A stretch of DNA of 64,000 nucleotides from Acinetobacter sp. ANC 4178 (GCF_004331175.1 NZ_SJOD01000005.1:62001-126000); one strand, 5' to 3'; positions 18,952-26,843 are shown, counted from the stretch's first letter. Notes: generated by a model not told the origin, from the letters alone. Program-made: numbers and translations.

Positions 18952-19776
18952 ATGGATGAGGAATTGCACAAAACTGAAAGATGGCTTGAAAATAAAGACA
19001 ATAAAAAAATCATTCGACATGAAGATTTTGTTGCTGGCATCAGTAAAGGTATGGCTATTCTGGATTGTTTTGGCGCTGACCGTCATCGTTTAAATATTTC
19101 AATGGCTGCTGAACGGACTGGGATGACCCGCGCGGCAGCACGGCGTCACTTACTCACTCTTGAATATTTGGGCTATTTAGAGTCGGATGGTCATTATTTT
19201 TATTTAACGCCTAAAATTTTAAAATTCTCAGGTGCTTATCTCGGTGGTGCACAACTTCCTAAAATATCTCAGCCTCTATTGAATCTACTCACCAATCAAA
19301 CATCTTTAATCTTTTCCGTGATGGTACTGGATGGATATGAAGCGATTACTATCGCACGTAGTGCTGCACATCAGCAAACGGATCGCGTCAATCCCTATGG
19401 CCTGCACTTAGGTAACCGCTTACCCGCACATGCAACATCCGCAGGGAAAATTTTATTGGCACATCTGGAACCCAATGAGCAACGTGAATGGCTCGAAAAA
19501 TATCCGCTGCAACGTTTAACCAAATATACCCATACCGACAATGCAACATTTTTGAACTTGCTACATGAAATTAAAGAACAAGACTGGTGCTATTCTTGTG
19601 AGGAGCATGAATTGGGGGTTCATGCACTCGCGGTACCCATTTATCAACAAAGATCCAAAGTCATCGCCGCACTAAATATTGTGTCCCCAACGACCCGTAC
19701 CACCAAAGAATATCTTATTCAGCATATTCTACCTTTGCTCCAAGAAACCGCACGTGAGTTACGCAACATTTTATAA
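18952..19776 (+). CDS. pcaU: IclR-family activator of the pca-qui operon
   Basis: This is a 274-aa transcription factor, divergent from pcaI. An N-terminal winged helix-turn-helix (about 25-90; SMAAERTGMTRAAARRHLLTLEYLG) is followed by an IclR effector domain (about 105-274; HATSAGKILLAHLEP and SCEEHELGVHALAVPI). PcaU responds to protocatechuate and activates pcaIJFBDKCHG-quiBCXA. Position and the operator architecture favour PcaU over the related PobR. AGGAAAG precedes the ATG. Confidence 0.95.
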   Translation: MDEELHKTERWLENKDNKKIIRHEDFVAGISKGMAILDCFGADRHRLNISMAAERTGMTRAAARRHLLTLEYLGYLESDGHYFYLTPKILKFSGAYLGGAQLPKISQPLLNLLTNQTSLIFSVMVLDGYEAITIARSAAHQQTDRVNPYGLHLGNRLPAHATSAGKILLAHLEPNEQREWLEKYPLQRLTKYTHTDNATFLNLLHEIKEQDWCYSCEEHELGVHALAVPIYQQRSKVIAALNIVSPTTRTTKEYLIQHILPLLQETARELRNIL

Positions 19777-19811
19777 CTCTGCTTAGCCTTAGAATATTGT
19801 TTGATGCCAAA

Positions 19812-20537
19812 TTATGAACTTTTGGAAATTTGATACTGAAACGTATAGCGCATGTTCTGCACCATGACTGCATGACCATCAAACACATAGGGCTGATATT
19901 TGAAATTGAGTGCCGCATTTATGAATGACTCGACAAATAATGGATGGCAATCCCCTTCGACTTTCGGTAGCTCAACGCCACCATTTTCATTCACATTGTA
20001 CACAACTGTACAATTGCCCTCTAAATCTCGATCTAAGGCTTGCTCTGGATATGACGGTTCAACTTTTGCAACGGGTTGATAATTTTGGGCATCAAATTTA
20101 TCGGCATTCGCTACAGACTGAAGAATTTCAGTATCGTTCACGATTAAGGGACGCTCTGTTTCAGCTTGGATTTGTTTAACCGCTTGTATTTTACTCAAGG
20201 CTTCACTGGTCAATTGATGGTTTTGTCGTGATGCCTTAACCACGGCCTGTGCGACAGAATCCTCACGCATTAAAGCATCCGTTTTTGTAGAGGACTGGGA
20301 TTGTGGTATAGCCACTTTTTCCTGTTTCGTTTTTTTCTGCCCGACTTGCGACAATGATTGCACTTGAGATGTATGAATAAACTGTAAATGAAGAGGTTTA
20401 CGCTTCGGTGCTTGCAAAGTGGGTTCCATGCCCCCCATGCTTAACCACAACAGCACGCCCACATGCAATGCAGTGACTATAGACAAAGCCAGTCCATGTA
20501 CTTTCCATGTTTCACGATGAATCAACAATGCTGTCAT
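19812..20537 (-). CDS. TonB-like energy transducer
   Basis: This is a 241-aa protein with one N-terminal membrane anchor (about 14-33, LALSIVTALHVGVLLWLSMGG). A Lys/Gln/Ser-rich periplasmic spacer follows; the usual Pro-rich region is weak. The C-terminal TonB domain (about 150-241) includes VEPSYPEQALDRDLEGNCTVVYNV and a two-Cys segment (GNC, GDC) typical of Acinetobacter TonB paralogues. No exbB or exbD is nearby. It could energise the TonB receptor at the other end of the pca-qui block, but this is conjecture. The gene is convergent with pcaU, 35 bp apart, with no clear terminator. Confidence 0.75.
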   Translation of the reverse strand: MTALLIHRETWKVHGLALSIVTALHVGVLLWLSMGGMEPTLQAPKRKPLHLQFIHTSQVQSLSQVGQKKTKQEKVAIPQSQSSTKTDALMREDSVAQAVVKASRQNHQLTSEALSKIQAVKQIQAETERPLIVNDTEILQSVANADKFDAQNYQPVAKVEPSYPEQALDRDLEGNCTVVYNVNENGGVELPKVEGDCHPLFVESFINAALNFKYQPYVFDGHAVMVQNMRYTFQYQISKSS

Positions 20538-20895
20538 GTGCTCGACTCCGTACTCACTGAATGTCTAAATGGGTCATCGTGCTGTCCAAACTAAAATGAC
20601 ATCATCTTTAAACTAGAATTTTACAATTTATGCTCAGCTTTAACGGCGTTCCTCGCCAAACTGATGCAAGGCAACATACAACGGATTGATGAAACTTCCA
20701 TGACAGCTTGTTTACCGTTTTCTGACGGTTATACATTCACTGATTTACTTAAGCCAAATATCCTTTATAACGAGCTCAACCATTTTTTTGTTCGGTAGGA
20801 TTTATCTTTTCAAGGTGAATATTTAATTTTCAGAAAATAATGCGTTAAAACAGCTGGATTTATTTTTCACTGTTTGGCATCCATTTTGCTTATGA
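20538..20895. other. Non-coding gap upstream of the ABC permease
   Basis: This AT-rich stretch separates the divergent TonB-like gene and the permease. I see no ORF with a ribosome-binding site. A short hairpin ACCGT/ACGGT lies near 20713-20731. I looked for a guanidine riboswitch (ACGR-loop hairpins or the ykkC core) and found none; only the operator described next lies at its right end. Confidence 0.5.
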
Positions 20896-20923
20896 GTAAT
20901 ACGGTTTTATAAATTCGTAATAC
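20896..20923 (+). promoter_or_regulatory. Putative NikR-like operator site 1 (ABC permease)
   Basis: GTAATAC (20896-20902), N14, GTAATAC (20917-20923): a 28 bp element ending 16 bp before the permease ATG. The same GTAWTAC-N14-GTAWTAC pattern occurs at 26816-26843 and 33716-33743. The right arm ATTCGTAATACTA is identical in sites 1 and 3. The 28 bp length equals that of NikR operators, and a NikR-like gene is in the locus. Placement between promoter and gene suits repression. Confidence 0.7.
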
Positions 20924-20939
20924 TAGGCGGGCAAGCGAT

Positions 20940-21884
20940 ATGGGATATGTTGCAAATGAACTCAACCAAAAAAATAAGCTGATTCTGGGCTTTTGCTCAT
21001 TTCTCATTCCAATTCTGATTTGGTGTGCAATTAGTTATCTGCCGTTTATTTGGCATCCTCAAGTCCAAATTACCGAGTCTGGCAGTGTGCCTTACTTCCA
21101 AGTCGACAGTCGGGTCGATAAAGCGCTGTTCTATAATGAAGCACAAAATGCCGTGAATCATGGGGATGCGCCACCTCAAGGCAAATTAGTCAACCCAATT
21201 TATTTACCTGCACCCGATGAAGTTGCAACAGCGCTTATTACTGCATTTACGACACCACCTGTACAACCCGATGCTCCGTGGTTTCATCAAAGCCTATGGC
21301 ATAGTATTAAACTGGTTTTTACCGCATTTTTCTTGTCTTCCTTAATTGGTATTCCTTTGGGGATTTTGTGTGGCTTCTCACTCAAAATTTCAAAACTTAC
21401 CGAACCTTTTGTCGAATTCTTCCGTTATTTACCTGCCCCAGCATTCGGTGCACTCGCTGTTGCCATCTTAGGCATTAATGATGCGCCGAAAGTCGCGATT
21501 ATTGTGATAGGAACGCTGTTTCAACAAATTTTAATTATTGCCAACACCACACGGATGGTCGATCGCGGGCTGATAGAAGCAGGCTATACCCTTGGCACCA
21601 ACAAAATGAAAAGTCTGTTTCATGTGGTCATTCCCGCTGCCCTGCCAGATATTTACCGTGATTTACGCGTGCTATTGGGTTGGGCATGGACCTACTTAAT
21701 TGTGTCTGAATTGATTGGTACGACCTCGGGCATCACATGGTTTATTACCCAACAAGCGCGCTATCAAAACTTTGACAATGTCTATGCTGCTATTTTGATT
21801 ATTGGGGTCATTGGACTGGTCTGTGATGTCATTTTAATGAAATTAGGCGAACGACTGTTCACATGGAAAGCAGGAGCAAAATAA
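20940..21884 (+). CDS. ABC transporter permease, NitT/TauT type (probable guanidine uptake)
   Basis: This is a 314-aa inner-membrane permease. One N-terminal helix (about 13-35) is followed by an unusual ~60-residue periplasmic insertion (about 40-105), then the BPD_transp_1 core of five helices with the EAA loop (EAGYTLGTNKMKSLFHVVIPAALPDI). This long-insertion type is common beside urea/guanidine carboxylases. The stop overlaps the ATPase start (TAATG). An operator-like site precedes it. Guanidine as substrate is inferred from the locus; urea or a related cation is possible. Confidence 0.8.
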   Translation: MGYVANELNQKNKLILGFCSFLIPILIWCAISYLPFIWHPQVQITESGSVPYFQVDSRVDKALFYNEAQNAVNHGDAPPQGKLVNPIYLPAPDEVATALITAFTTPPVQPDAPWFHQSLWHSIKLVFTAFFLSSLIGIPLGILCGFSLKISKLTEPFVEFFRYLPAPAFGALAVAILGINDAPKVAIIVIGTLFQQILIIANTTRMVDRGLIEAGYTLGTNKMKSLFHVVIPAALPDIYRDLRVLLGWAWTYLIVSELIGTTSGITWFITQQARYQNFDNVYAAILIIGVIGLVCDVILMKLGERLFTWKAGAK

Positions 21885-22768
21885 TGAATACAACTACGAA
21901 TGATGATGCAAAACAGTATTTTGAACAAATCTATCAACGCCCTGTAATTCTTGAAGCAAAAAAGCTGACCCAAGTGTTTCAACATGGCAAGACCCAACGT
22001 ACCGTCTTGAATCAACTGGATTTAAAAATTCATAAGCGTGAATTTATTTGTGTGATTGGTCCCTCGGGTTGTGGCAAATCCACGTTTAGCCGTGTCGTGG
22101 CGGGACTCGATCCGTATCACAGTGGAGAACTACTGGTCGATGGTCAACCGATTACAGGCCCTAGCCCAGAACGTGGCATGGTGTTTCAAGGTTACACCCT
22201 ATTTCCGTGGAAAACGGTTAAAGAAAATGTCATGTTCGGTCCGCTCATGAAAGGTGCAAGCCATGCCTCCGCAGAAGCGCATGCCCGCGAATGGATCAAC
22301 ATTATTGGGCTGGAAAAATATGAAAATCAGTATCCGCACCAGCTTTCAGGCGGAATGAAACAACGGGTTGCAATTGCCCGTGCGTTGGTCAATCAACCGA
22401 AAATTTTACTGATGGATGAACCTTTTGGGGCACTCGATCCGCATACCCGTCAAAAAATGCAAAAGCATCTTATGGACTTATGGCAGAACATCGACATCAC
22501 CATTATTTTTGTCACGCATGACATGGATGAAGCCATTTTACTGGCAGATCGGATTGTCGCGCTAAAAGCCAATCCTGGGGAAATTAAAGAAATTATTGAG
22601 GTAGATTTACCTCGCCCACGCAATGCAGAACTGATGCTTACGCCCGAATTTAAACGCTTACGTGAACGTGTCGATGCCTTGGTTCATACGCAGGAAGATG
22701 AACTTGACCCAGCTTTAGCAGAGCTACCCAAAATTCCACGCATGACACAAGTTAGTACGCAGAAATAA
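21884..22768 (+). CDS. ABC transporter ATP-binding protein, NitT/TauT type
   Basis: This is the cytoplasmic ATPase partner of the preceding permease. I used the ATG at 21884 (MNTTTNDDAKQYF) after AGGAGC; it overlaps the permease stop. The product is 294 aa. Walker A GPSGCGKST, signature LSGGMKQRVAIARAL, Walker B ILLMDEPFGALDP and the switch THDMDEA are all present. The substrate-binding subunit is encoded on the other strand at 25189-26208. Confidence 0.9.
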   Translation: MNTTTNDDAKQYFEQIYQRPVILEAKKLTQVFQHGKTQRTVLNQLDLKIHKREFICVIGPSGCGKSTFSRVVAGLDPYHSGELLVDGQPITGPSPERGMVFQGYTLFPWKTVKENVMFGPLMKGASHASAEAHAREWINIIGLEKYENQYPHQLSGGMKQRVAIARALVNQPKILLMDEPFGALDPHTRQKMQKHLMDLWQNIDITIIFVTHDMDEAILLADRIVALKANPGEIKEIIEVDLPRPRNAELMLTPEFKRLRERVDALVHTQEDELDPALAELPKIPRMTQVSTQK

Positions 22769-22790
22769 CGACAACACACATCATTCTAGC

Positions 22791-22835
22791 CTTTGGGACG
22801 ACCCAAAGTGTTGAACAATCCGTTGGACGACCAAC
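22791..22835 (+). ncRNA. Guanidine-II (mini-ykkC) riboswitch
   Basis: Two adjacent hairpins both carry an ACGA tetraloop. P1 is CTTTGGG-ACGA-CCCAAAG (22791-22808) with a perfect 7 bp stem. P2 is GTTGG-ACGA-CCAAC (22822-22835) with a perfect 5 bp stem. They are joined by a 13-nt linker. The paired ACGR-loop hairpins are the defining features of the guanidine-II class, which usually controls translation. A GGTG Shine-Dalgarno-like sequence and the ATG follow within 15 nt, fitting ribosome-site control of the downstream oxygenase gene. Confidence 0.9.
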
Positions 22836-22849
22836 TTTTGGTGATGATC

Positions 22850-23854
22850 ATGCAAAACGATTATGTATTACCACTGGTAGAAATTTCAAAACTCAATAGC
22901 CCGCATTTGGAAGATCGACTAACTGTTGCACAGGCACTCGATCAAGCTTGTAAAGAGGTTGGCTTTTTATATTTAAAAGGTGAGCAATTCCAACCTGAAC
23001 TGTTCGCAAATCTATGCCAGATCAGTGCGCAATATTTTGCCCGTGAAGAGCACATTAAAATGCAGCACTACATTGGTTTTTCCGAAAATCATAGTGGCTA
23101 TGTTCCGATTGGAGAGGAACAATTTGTCAAAAATGTCTATGACCTTAAAGAATCTTATGATGTGAATTATGACTATTCGGGGATAGAACAACGACGTCCT
23201 TTAGTGGGACCAACCCAATGGCCTGAAGATGCAGAATTTAAACAACATGTATCGCAGTATTATCAACATCTAAAAGATATTGGTCAGCAATTGTTCCAGT
23301 GTTTTGCTTTAGCCCTAGGTTTAAAGGAAACCTATTTTGATGCACATATTGCCCATGCGCCAAGTCAACTGCGACTGATTCACTATCCGTTCAATCCACA
23401 GGCACAAGACCAAGAAGGTATGGGAGCACATACCGATTATGAATGTTTTACCTTACTCCTTCCGACAGCTCCCGGTCTACAAGTTCTGAATAAACAAGGA
23501 GAATGGATCGATATTCCCTTACTCGAAAACACACTGGTAATGAACATTGGTGACATGATGGAAATTCTGTCCAATGGGCGTTATTTGGCTACCAAACATC
23601 GCGTCAAAAAAGTTCAACAAGAGCGCTACTCCTTCCCGCTGTTTTTCTCTTGCGATTATGACTATGTAATTCAGCCTGTGATTGAAACAGATCAACCCAA
23701 ATATGCCCCTTTAAGTGGTGGAGAACACTTGTTTAACCAAACGGCTCAAACCTTTCATTATTTAAAAGAAAAAGTCGCATCTGGCGAAATTGTACTGAAC
23801 AACGCCCGCCCATTGTATTCCTTTGGTCTGAATGAACACAAGGAAAAGCTATGA
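22850..23854 (+). CDS. Fe(II)/2-oxoglutarate-dependent oxygenase, IPNS-like
   Basis: This is a 334-aa member of the isopenicillin N synthase-like dioxygenase family. The N-terminal DIOX_N segment (LPLVEISKL to HSGYVPIGEEQF) is followed by the jelly-roll core. The iron triad is His194-x-Asp196 (GAHTDYE) and His250 (TKHRVKK), with the 2-oxoglutarate RxS motif at Arg259 (ERYSF). The start at 22850 follows the guanidine-II riboswitch; earlier in-frame codons fall inside the aptamer. The closest functional relatives include ethylene-forming enzyme and homoarginine/arginine hydroxylases, which act on guanidino compounds. I infer oxidative release of guanidine from a substituted guanidine, with the substrate unknown. 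Confidence 0.85.
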   Translation: MQNDYVLPLVEISKLNSPHLEDRLTVAQALDQACKEVGFLYLKGEQFQPELFANLCQISAQYFAREEHIKMQHYIGFSENHSGYVPIGEEQFVKNVYDLKESYDVNYDYSGIEQRRPLVGPTQWPEDAEFKQHVSQYYQHLKDIGQQLFQCFALALGLKETYFDAHIAHAPSQLRLIHYPFNPQAQDQEGMGAHTDYECFTLLLPTAPGLQVLNKQGEWIDIPLLENTLVMNIGDMMEILSNGRYLATKHRVKKVQQERYSFPLFFSCDYDYVIQPVIETDQPKYAPLSGGEHLFNQTAQTFHYLKEKVASGEIVLNNARPLYSFGLNEHKEKL

Positions 23855-24753
23855 ATTTAATCGATTTATGTGCAGATTTATCAATAAAACTCTCACCGAC
23901 AGATATGAGCACTGTAGAGCTGCCTTTGGAATTGCTCGGTGCTTTCCGACGTAAAAGCATTAGTTTTTTTAATGGTCAAACGGATGAAAAAACCATCGTT
24001 TATTGGTTTCAATCCAGATCTTTTACCATTGATTTAAGACTGAAAGATATTGAGCTTACTCCCGTATTACAACGTCAGGGCTGGCTTGGACAAACTCTCT
24101 GGAATAAACAACAGCGAGTTTTATCTTGGCAAGTCGATTCAAATTCCAATTACCAAAACCATATTCAGTGGCCAGAACCTGCAACTTTGCATTGCATCGG
24201 CAACTGCATCTTAGAATTCTCTCCTAGCAATGCCTATGTGGAGGATTGGCGTCAACAAGCCAGTCAAGGGCTTTACCTTGGATTGCGTTTAGAAAAAGCT
24301 GTTCATCTTGAATCGAATACTCCAGTTCAACTTGATGCAGGCTTGATTATTTGTGGTGATTTAGTGGCTTATGCACAATCTCGATTGTCGCAAAACCAGC
24401 AAGCCATTCAACCTTTCGGCAATTTGATTGAAGCACACCAAGCAGGTATTGATTTAGAGCAAATCAATCAGTTTGAAGTTTCAGTGGGTTCGTTATCTTC
24501 GGGCGTACAATTCAGCACCCAAAACCATCGCTTGCAGCAGCCCTTCTCACTCGAAGGCTTCGAATATATTGGGGAAAATCAGCTTAAGCAAGTCAAAGAA
24601 ATTGAAGGTGAAACCTATGCCTTATATTTCAAAGTCGACATCTATCAACCCCATTATCTATTCCAAACGCAAACCTCTACAACAGCAGCCAGTCAAACTT
24701 GGCTCACACAAGAAGCTGAGCATCTGTTACATCATGCTCAAGCAACATATTAA
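23851..24753 (+). CDS. Unknown protein in the guanidine-II operon
   Basis: This is a 300-aa cytoplasmic-looking protein with no signal or membrane segment. It overlaps the oxygenase stop by 4 bp (ATGA), so the two are translationally coupled. Alternating hydrophobic strands and motifs such as IVYWFQSRSFTIDLRL and YVEDWRQQASQGLYLGLRL suggest a mostly beta, possibly barrel-like fold. I do not recognise the family. Being coupled to a guanidine-controlled oxygenase and followed by an SMR exporter points to a role in handling guanidine derivatives. Confidence 0.75.
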   Translation: MNLIDLCADLSIKLSPTDMSTVELPLELLGAFRRKSISFFNGQTDEKTIVYWFQSRSFTIDLRLKDIELTPVLQRQGWLGQTLWNKQQRVLSWQVDSNSNYQNHIQWPEPATLHCIGNCILEFSPSNAYVEDWRQQASQGLYLGLRLEKAVHLESNTPVQLDAGLIICGDLVAYAQSRLSQNQQAIQPFGNLIEAHQAGIDLEQINQFEVSVGSLSSGVQFSTQNHRLQQPFSLEGFEYIGENQLKQVKEIEGETYALYFKVDIYQPHYLFQTQTSTTAASQTWLTQEAEHLLHHAQATY

Positions 24754-24765
24754 GTAGGTGATATT

Positions 24766-25098
24766 TTGATTGCATTTATCTACTTAAGCATTGCCATTAT
24801 TGCTGAAGTGATTGCCACTTCAGCATTAAAAGCTTCACAAGGGTTTAGTATTCTCATTCCTTCTTCAATTACAGTCGTGGGCTATGCGATTGCTTTATAT
24901 TTTCTGTCTTTAACCTTAAAAACCATTCCTATGGGCATTGCCTATGCGATTTGGTCGGGGGCGGGCATTATTTTAATTTCGTTGGTGGGATGGTTTGGCT
25001 TTAAGCAGCAATTAGACGTACCTGCATTGATTGGTTTAGCTTTAATGATTTCTGGAATTTTAGTGATTAATATCTTTTCACAAAGCACCCATCTTTAA
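24766..25098 (+). CDS. SMR-family cation exporter, EmrE/Qac type
   Basis: This is a 110-aa protein with four membrane helices. It starts at a TTG preceded by TAAGTAGGTG. Glu14 (IIAEVIATSALKASQGF), Tyr60 and Trp63 (GIAYAIWSG) match the substrate-binding residues and numbering of EmrE. The N-terminal motif is of the EmrE/Qac subtype rather than the Gdx (SugE) guanidinium exporter subtype. It is the third gene behind a guanidine-II riboswitch, so export of guanidinium or a substituted guanidine is likely. It functions as an antiparallel dimer with proton antiport. Confidence 0.9.
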   Translation: MIAFIYLSIAIIAEVIATSALKASQGFSILIPSSITVVGYAIALYFLSLTLKTIPMGIAYAIWSGAGIILISLVGWFGFKQQLDVPALIGLALMISGILVINIFSQSTHL

Positions 25099-25146
25099 TA
25101 TAAAAATAGCATGACCGAAACATCGCCATGCTGTATCACAAAATGG

Positions 25147-25178
25147 AAAAGCCCAGAACACATCTGGGCTTTTTCTCG
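25147..25178. terminator. Bidirectional terminator between the SMR and SBP genes
   Basis: AGCCCAGA (25150-25157) pairs with TCTGGGCT (25163-25170), with an A-run before and a T-run after. It sits between convergent genes and can serve both. Confidence 0.9.
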
Positions 25179-25188
25179 TATAGATGAC

Positions 25189-26208
25189 TTATTTCAAGCC
25201 TTCGATCAATGCTGGATAAATTAAACCATCGACATTCATTTCAGTTTTGTAGATACCATTACTGACATTAAATTTATTCACATGATAAGTCGAACCATAA
25301 ATGGAATCGAAGCCCGAACCTTTGGTAAACACTTTCTTGTTTGCGGCTAAATCCAGTAAATGTGTTCCACCAATAAATTGTTCATACTGTTTAGGATCCA
25401 CCCCAACACGATTCGACATAATCTTGACCGCATCTGCATGGGTTGCAGGGTCATTTATGTATTTCACGGTTTTATCCCAAACCTGAATTAACTTTGACCA
25501 CTGTTCTTTGTTGGCAGCCAAATGACTCATATTCACGGTCAGCGTGTCATAAATCAGACCCGGTTTATCTTTAGAAGTGTAAATAATTTTAGACCCAGCA
25601 ACCGATTTTAATGCCTGATTGGCAACAGGTTGCCATACGGCAATAGCATCTACACCATGACTTGCAAAAACTTGTGGCAATTCATTGGTCATGGAATTGA
25701 CCAATTTCACATCTGACAATGGAATTTTGGCATCATCCAAAGCTGTAGATAATAACAAATGGTCCACCAGACCTTTTTCAGTGGCAATGGATTTTCCTTT
25801 TAAATCTGCAATGCTGTTTATGCCCTCTTTGGCAATAATCACGTCATTCCCTGCGGAATAATCGGTTGCCATAATCATGATGCCTTTGGTTCCGCCCGAT
25901 GCCGTCACTAAATTATCACCATTGGTCACCAAAACTGCATCTAACTGGTTCGCCGCAAATGCCGAAAGTGATGCTGAATAATCAAACCATTTAAATTCGA
26001 CATTTAAACCCGCCTCTTTTAACCAGCCCTTTTCAATGGCAACTTGCCAAGCCACAAAACCCGGCCAGTCACTATAACCAATGGTCATTGCCTGTGTTGC
26101 TGCTGTTTCAGTCTTCTTTTCAGCTTCAGGTACTTTGGCGGTATTGTCACAACCCGAAAGTAAAATACCCGCAACAACCGACATTGATAACACTGCTTTT
26201 TTCATCAT
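25189..26208 (-). CDS. ABC transporter substrate-binding lipoprotein, NitT/TauT type
   Basis: This is a 339-aa lipoprotein (lipobox LLSGC, Cys about 19) of the NMT1/SsuA-like periplasmic-binding family. TIGYSDWPGFVAWQVAIEKGWLKEAGL is the family N-terminal pattern, and FAANQLDAVLVTNGDNLVTASGG is the ligand-lobe segment. It has no adjacent permease or ATPase on this strand. The permease and ATPase at 20940-22768 are the obvious partners. It lies 18 bp after the NikR-like gene, with GGGG upstream of the ATG. Guanidine as ligand is inferred. Confidence 0.85.
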   Translation of the reverse strand: MMKKAVLSMSVVAGILLSGCDNTAKVPEAEKKTETAATQAMTIGYSDWPGFVAWQVAIEKGWLKEAGLNVEFKWFDYSASLSAFAANQLDAVLVTNGDNLVTASGGTKGIMIMATDYSAGNDVIIAKEGINSIADLKGKSIATEKGLVDHLLLSTALDDAKIPLSDVKLVNSMTNELPQVFASHGVDAIAVWQPVANQALKSVAGSKIIYTSKDKPGLIYDTLTVNMSHLAANKEQWSKLIQVWDKTVKYINDPATHADAVKIMSNRVGVDPKQYEQFIGGTHLLDLAANKKVFTKGSGFDSIYGSTYHVNKFNVSNGIYKTEMNVDGLIYPALIEGLK

Positions 26209-26226
26209 TTTCAGGTTCCCCTTAGA

Positions 26227-26664
26227 TTATTCAATATTTTGTGGAATCGGTGGCATCACCGCATCCATCAATTCAAGATGTCCGTTAATGACCCCTTTCA
26301 AGGCAATAAATTGCTGGCTCATTAACTTTAGTTCTGCGCTTTTGCCCTGCATCAACATGACTTCCATAATTTTTTGCTCATCCAATTGGATATGTAGCGA
26401 GCTAATGACTTGTTCTAAATATTGTTGTTGTAAATCCATCAACTGAACTCGCAATGGCATTGAACTGGCGTCATACAGCAAGGTCAATGTGCCGACCATG
26501 ACCGAATTTTGCCGCTCTTCTTCTGCAATTAAGTGCTTGTGAATCATGTCGACAATAGCTTGCGAGCGGCTTTCATAGCATTGATCAACAATTTTCTGAT
26601 CCAGTGCGCTTAAAGTGCTCTCAGGTACAGTGACACTGATTCGGGCAAGTTTAGGTTTAGCCAC
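26227..26664 (-). CDS. NikR-like ribbon-helix-helix regulator without an intact nickel site
   Basis: This is a 145-aa regulator starting at GTG (26664) with GGAAG just upstream, inside the end of the small ORF. The N-terminus (about 5-50) is a ribbon-helix-helix (ARISVTVPESTLSALD and SRSQAIVDMIHKHL). The C-terminal ACT-like domain (about 55-135) aligns with NikR (SSLHIQLDEQKIMEV and FIALKGVINGHLEL). Of the four NikR nickel ligands only His91 (NikR His87) remains; NikR His89 is Gln93, Cys95 is Ile99 and His76 is lost. It probably senses something other than nickel. Three 28 bp NikR-length operators flank the locus, making it the likely regulator. Confidence 0.85.
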   Translation of the reverse strand: MAKPKLARISVTVPESTLSALDQKIVDQCYESRSQAIVDMIHKHLIAEEERQNSVMVGTLTLLYDASSMPLRVQLMDLQQQYLEQVISSLHIQLDEQKIMEVMLMQGKSAELKLMSQQFIALKGVINGHLELMDAVMPPIPQNIE

Positions 26665-26667
26665 AAT

Positions 26668-26799
26668 TTACTTCCGCAATGTTTCAGGATGATGAGGGTC
26701 TTGCTTGACATAAAAGCCCGCGCGAACGCTAATTAGCTCCAGTAAAAACTGTTTAAAGAGCTGTACCATTTTCTTATCTTTGTGATGTGGCTTTTGCAT
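26668..26799 (-). CDS. 43-aa small protein upstream of the NikR-like gene
   Basis: This short ORF (MQKPHHKDKK... ending HHPETLRK) has a strong AGAGGAG ribosome-binding site 6 nt before the ATG. It ends with TAA 3 bp before the regulator's GTG, whose own ribosome-binding site lies in its last codons. This tight spacing supports real translation and coupling. The product is basic, with two His pairs at its ends (PHHK, PHHP) and a central amphipathic segment (MVQLFKQFLLELISVRAGFY). No family is recognised. It could be a leader peptide, a partner of the regulator or a small transporter accessory. Confidence 0.6.
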   Translation of the reverse strand: MQKPHHKDKKMVQLFKQFLLELISVRAGFYVKQDPHHPETLRK

Positions 26800-26815
26800 C
26801 TGCGGCTCCTCTTTG

Positions 26816-26843
26816 GTATTACCAAATTCGAATTTTGTATTAC
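26816..26843 (-). promoter_or_regulatory. Putative NikR-like operator site 2 (small ORF/regulator/SBP operon)
   Basis: GTATTAC (26816-26822), N14, GTATTAC (26837-26843). The 21 bp period and 28 bp length are the same as in sites 1 and 3. The spacer CAAATTCGAATTTT is itself almost palindromic. The element ends 17 bp upstream of the small ORF start, which suggests autoregulation of the regulator operon. Confidence 0.65.

Noticed and set aside
20700..20735. ACCGT/ACGGT hairpin as a possible second guanidine-II element before the permease
   Set aside because: It is a single stem without an ACGR tetraloop and has no partner hairpin.
22793..22849. Extended N-terminus of the oxygenase from an upstream TTG
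   Set aside because: The extension is the guanidine-II aptamer itself; the ATG at 22850 matches the family start and lies just after the switch.
24766..25098. Calling the SMR protein a Gdx (SugE) guanidinium exporter by name
   Set aside because: Its signature around Glu14 is of the EmrE/Qac subtype; only its riboswitch context links it to guanidine.
26700..26725. An AAAAGCCCGCGCG stretch resembling the ykkC 3' core
   Set aside because: None of the other conserved ykkC blocks is nearby, and the bases are coding in the 43-aa ORF.
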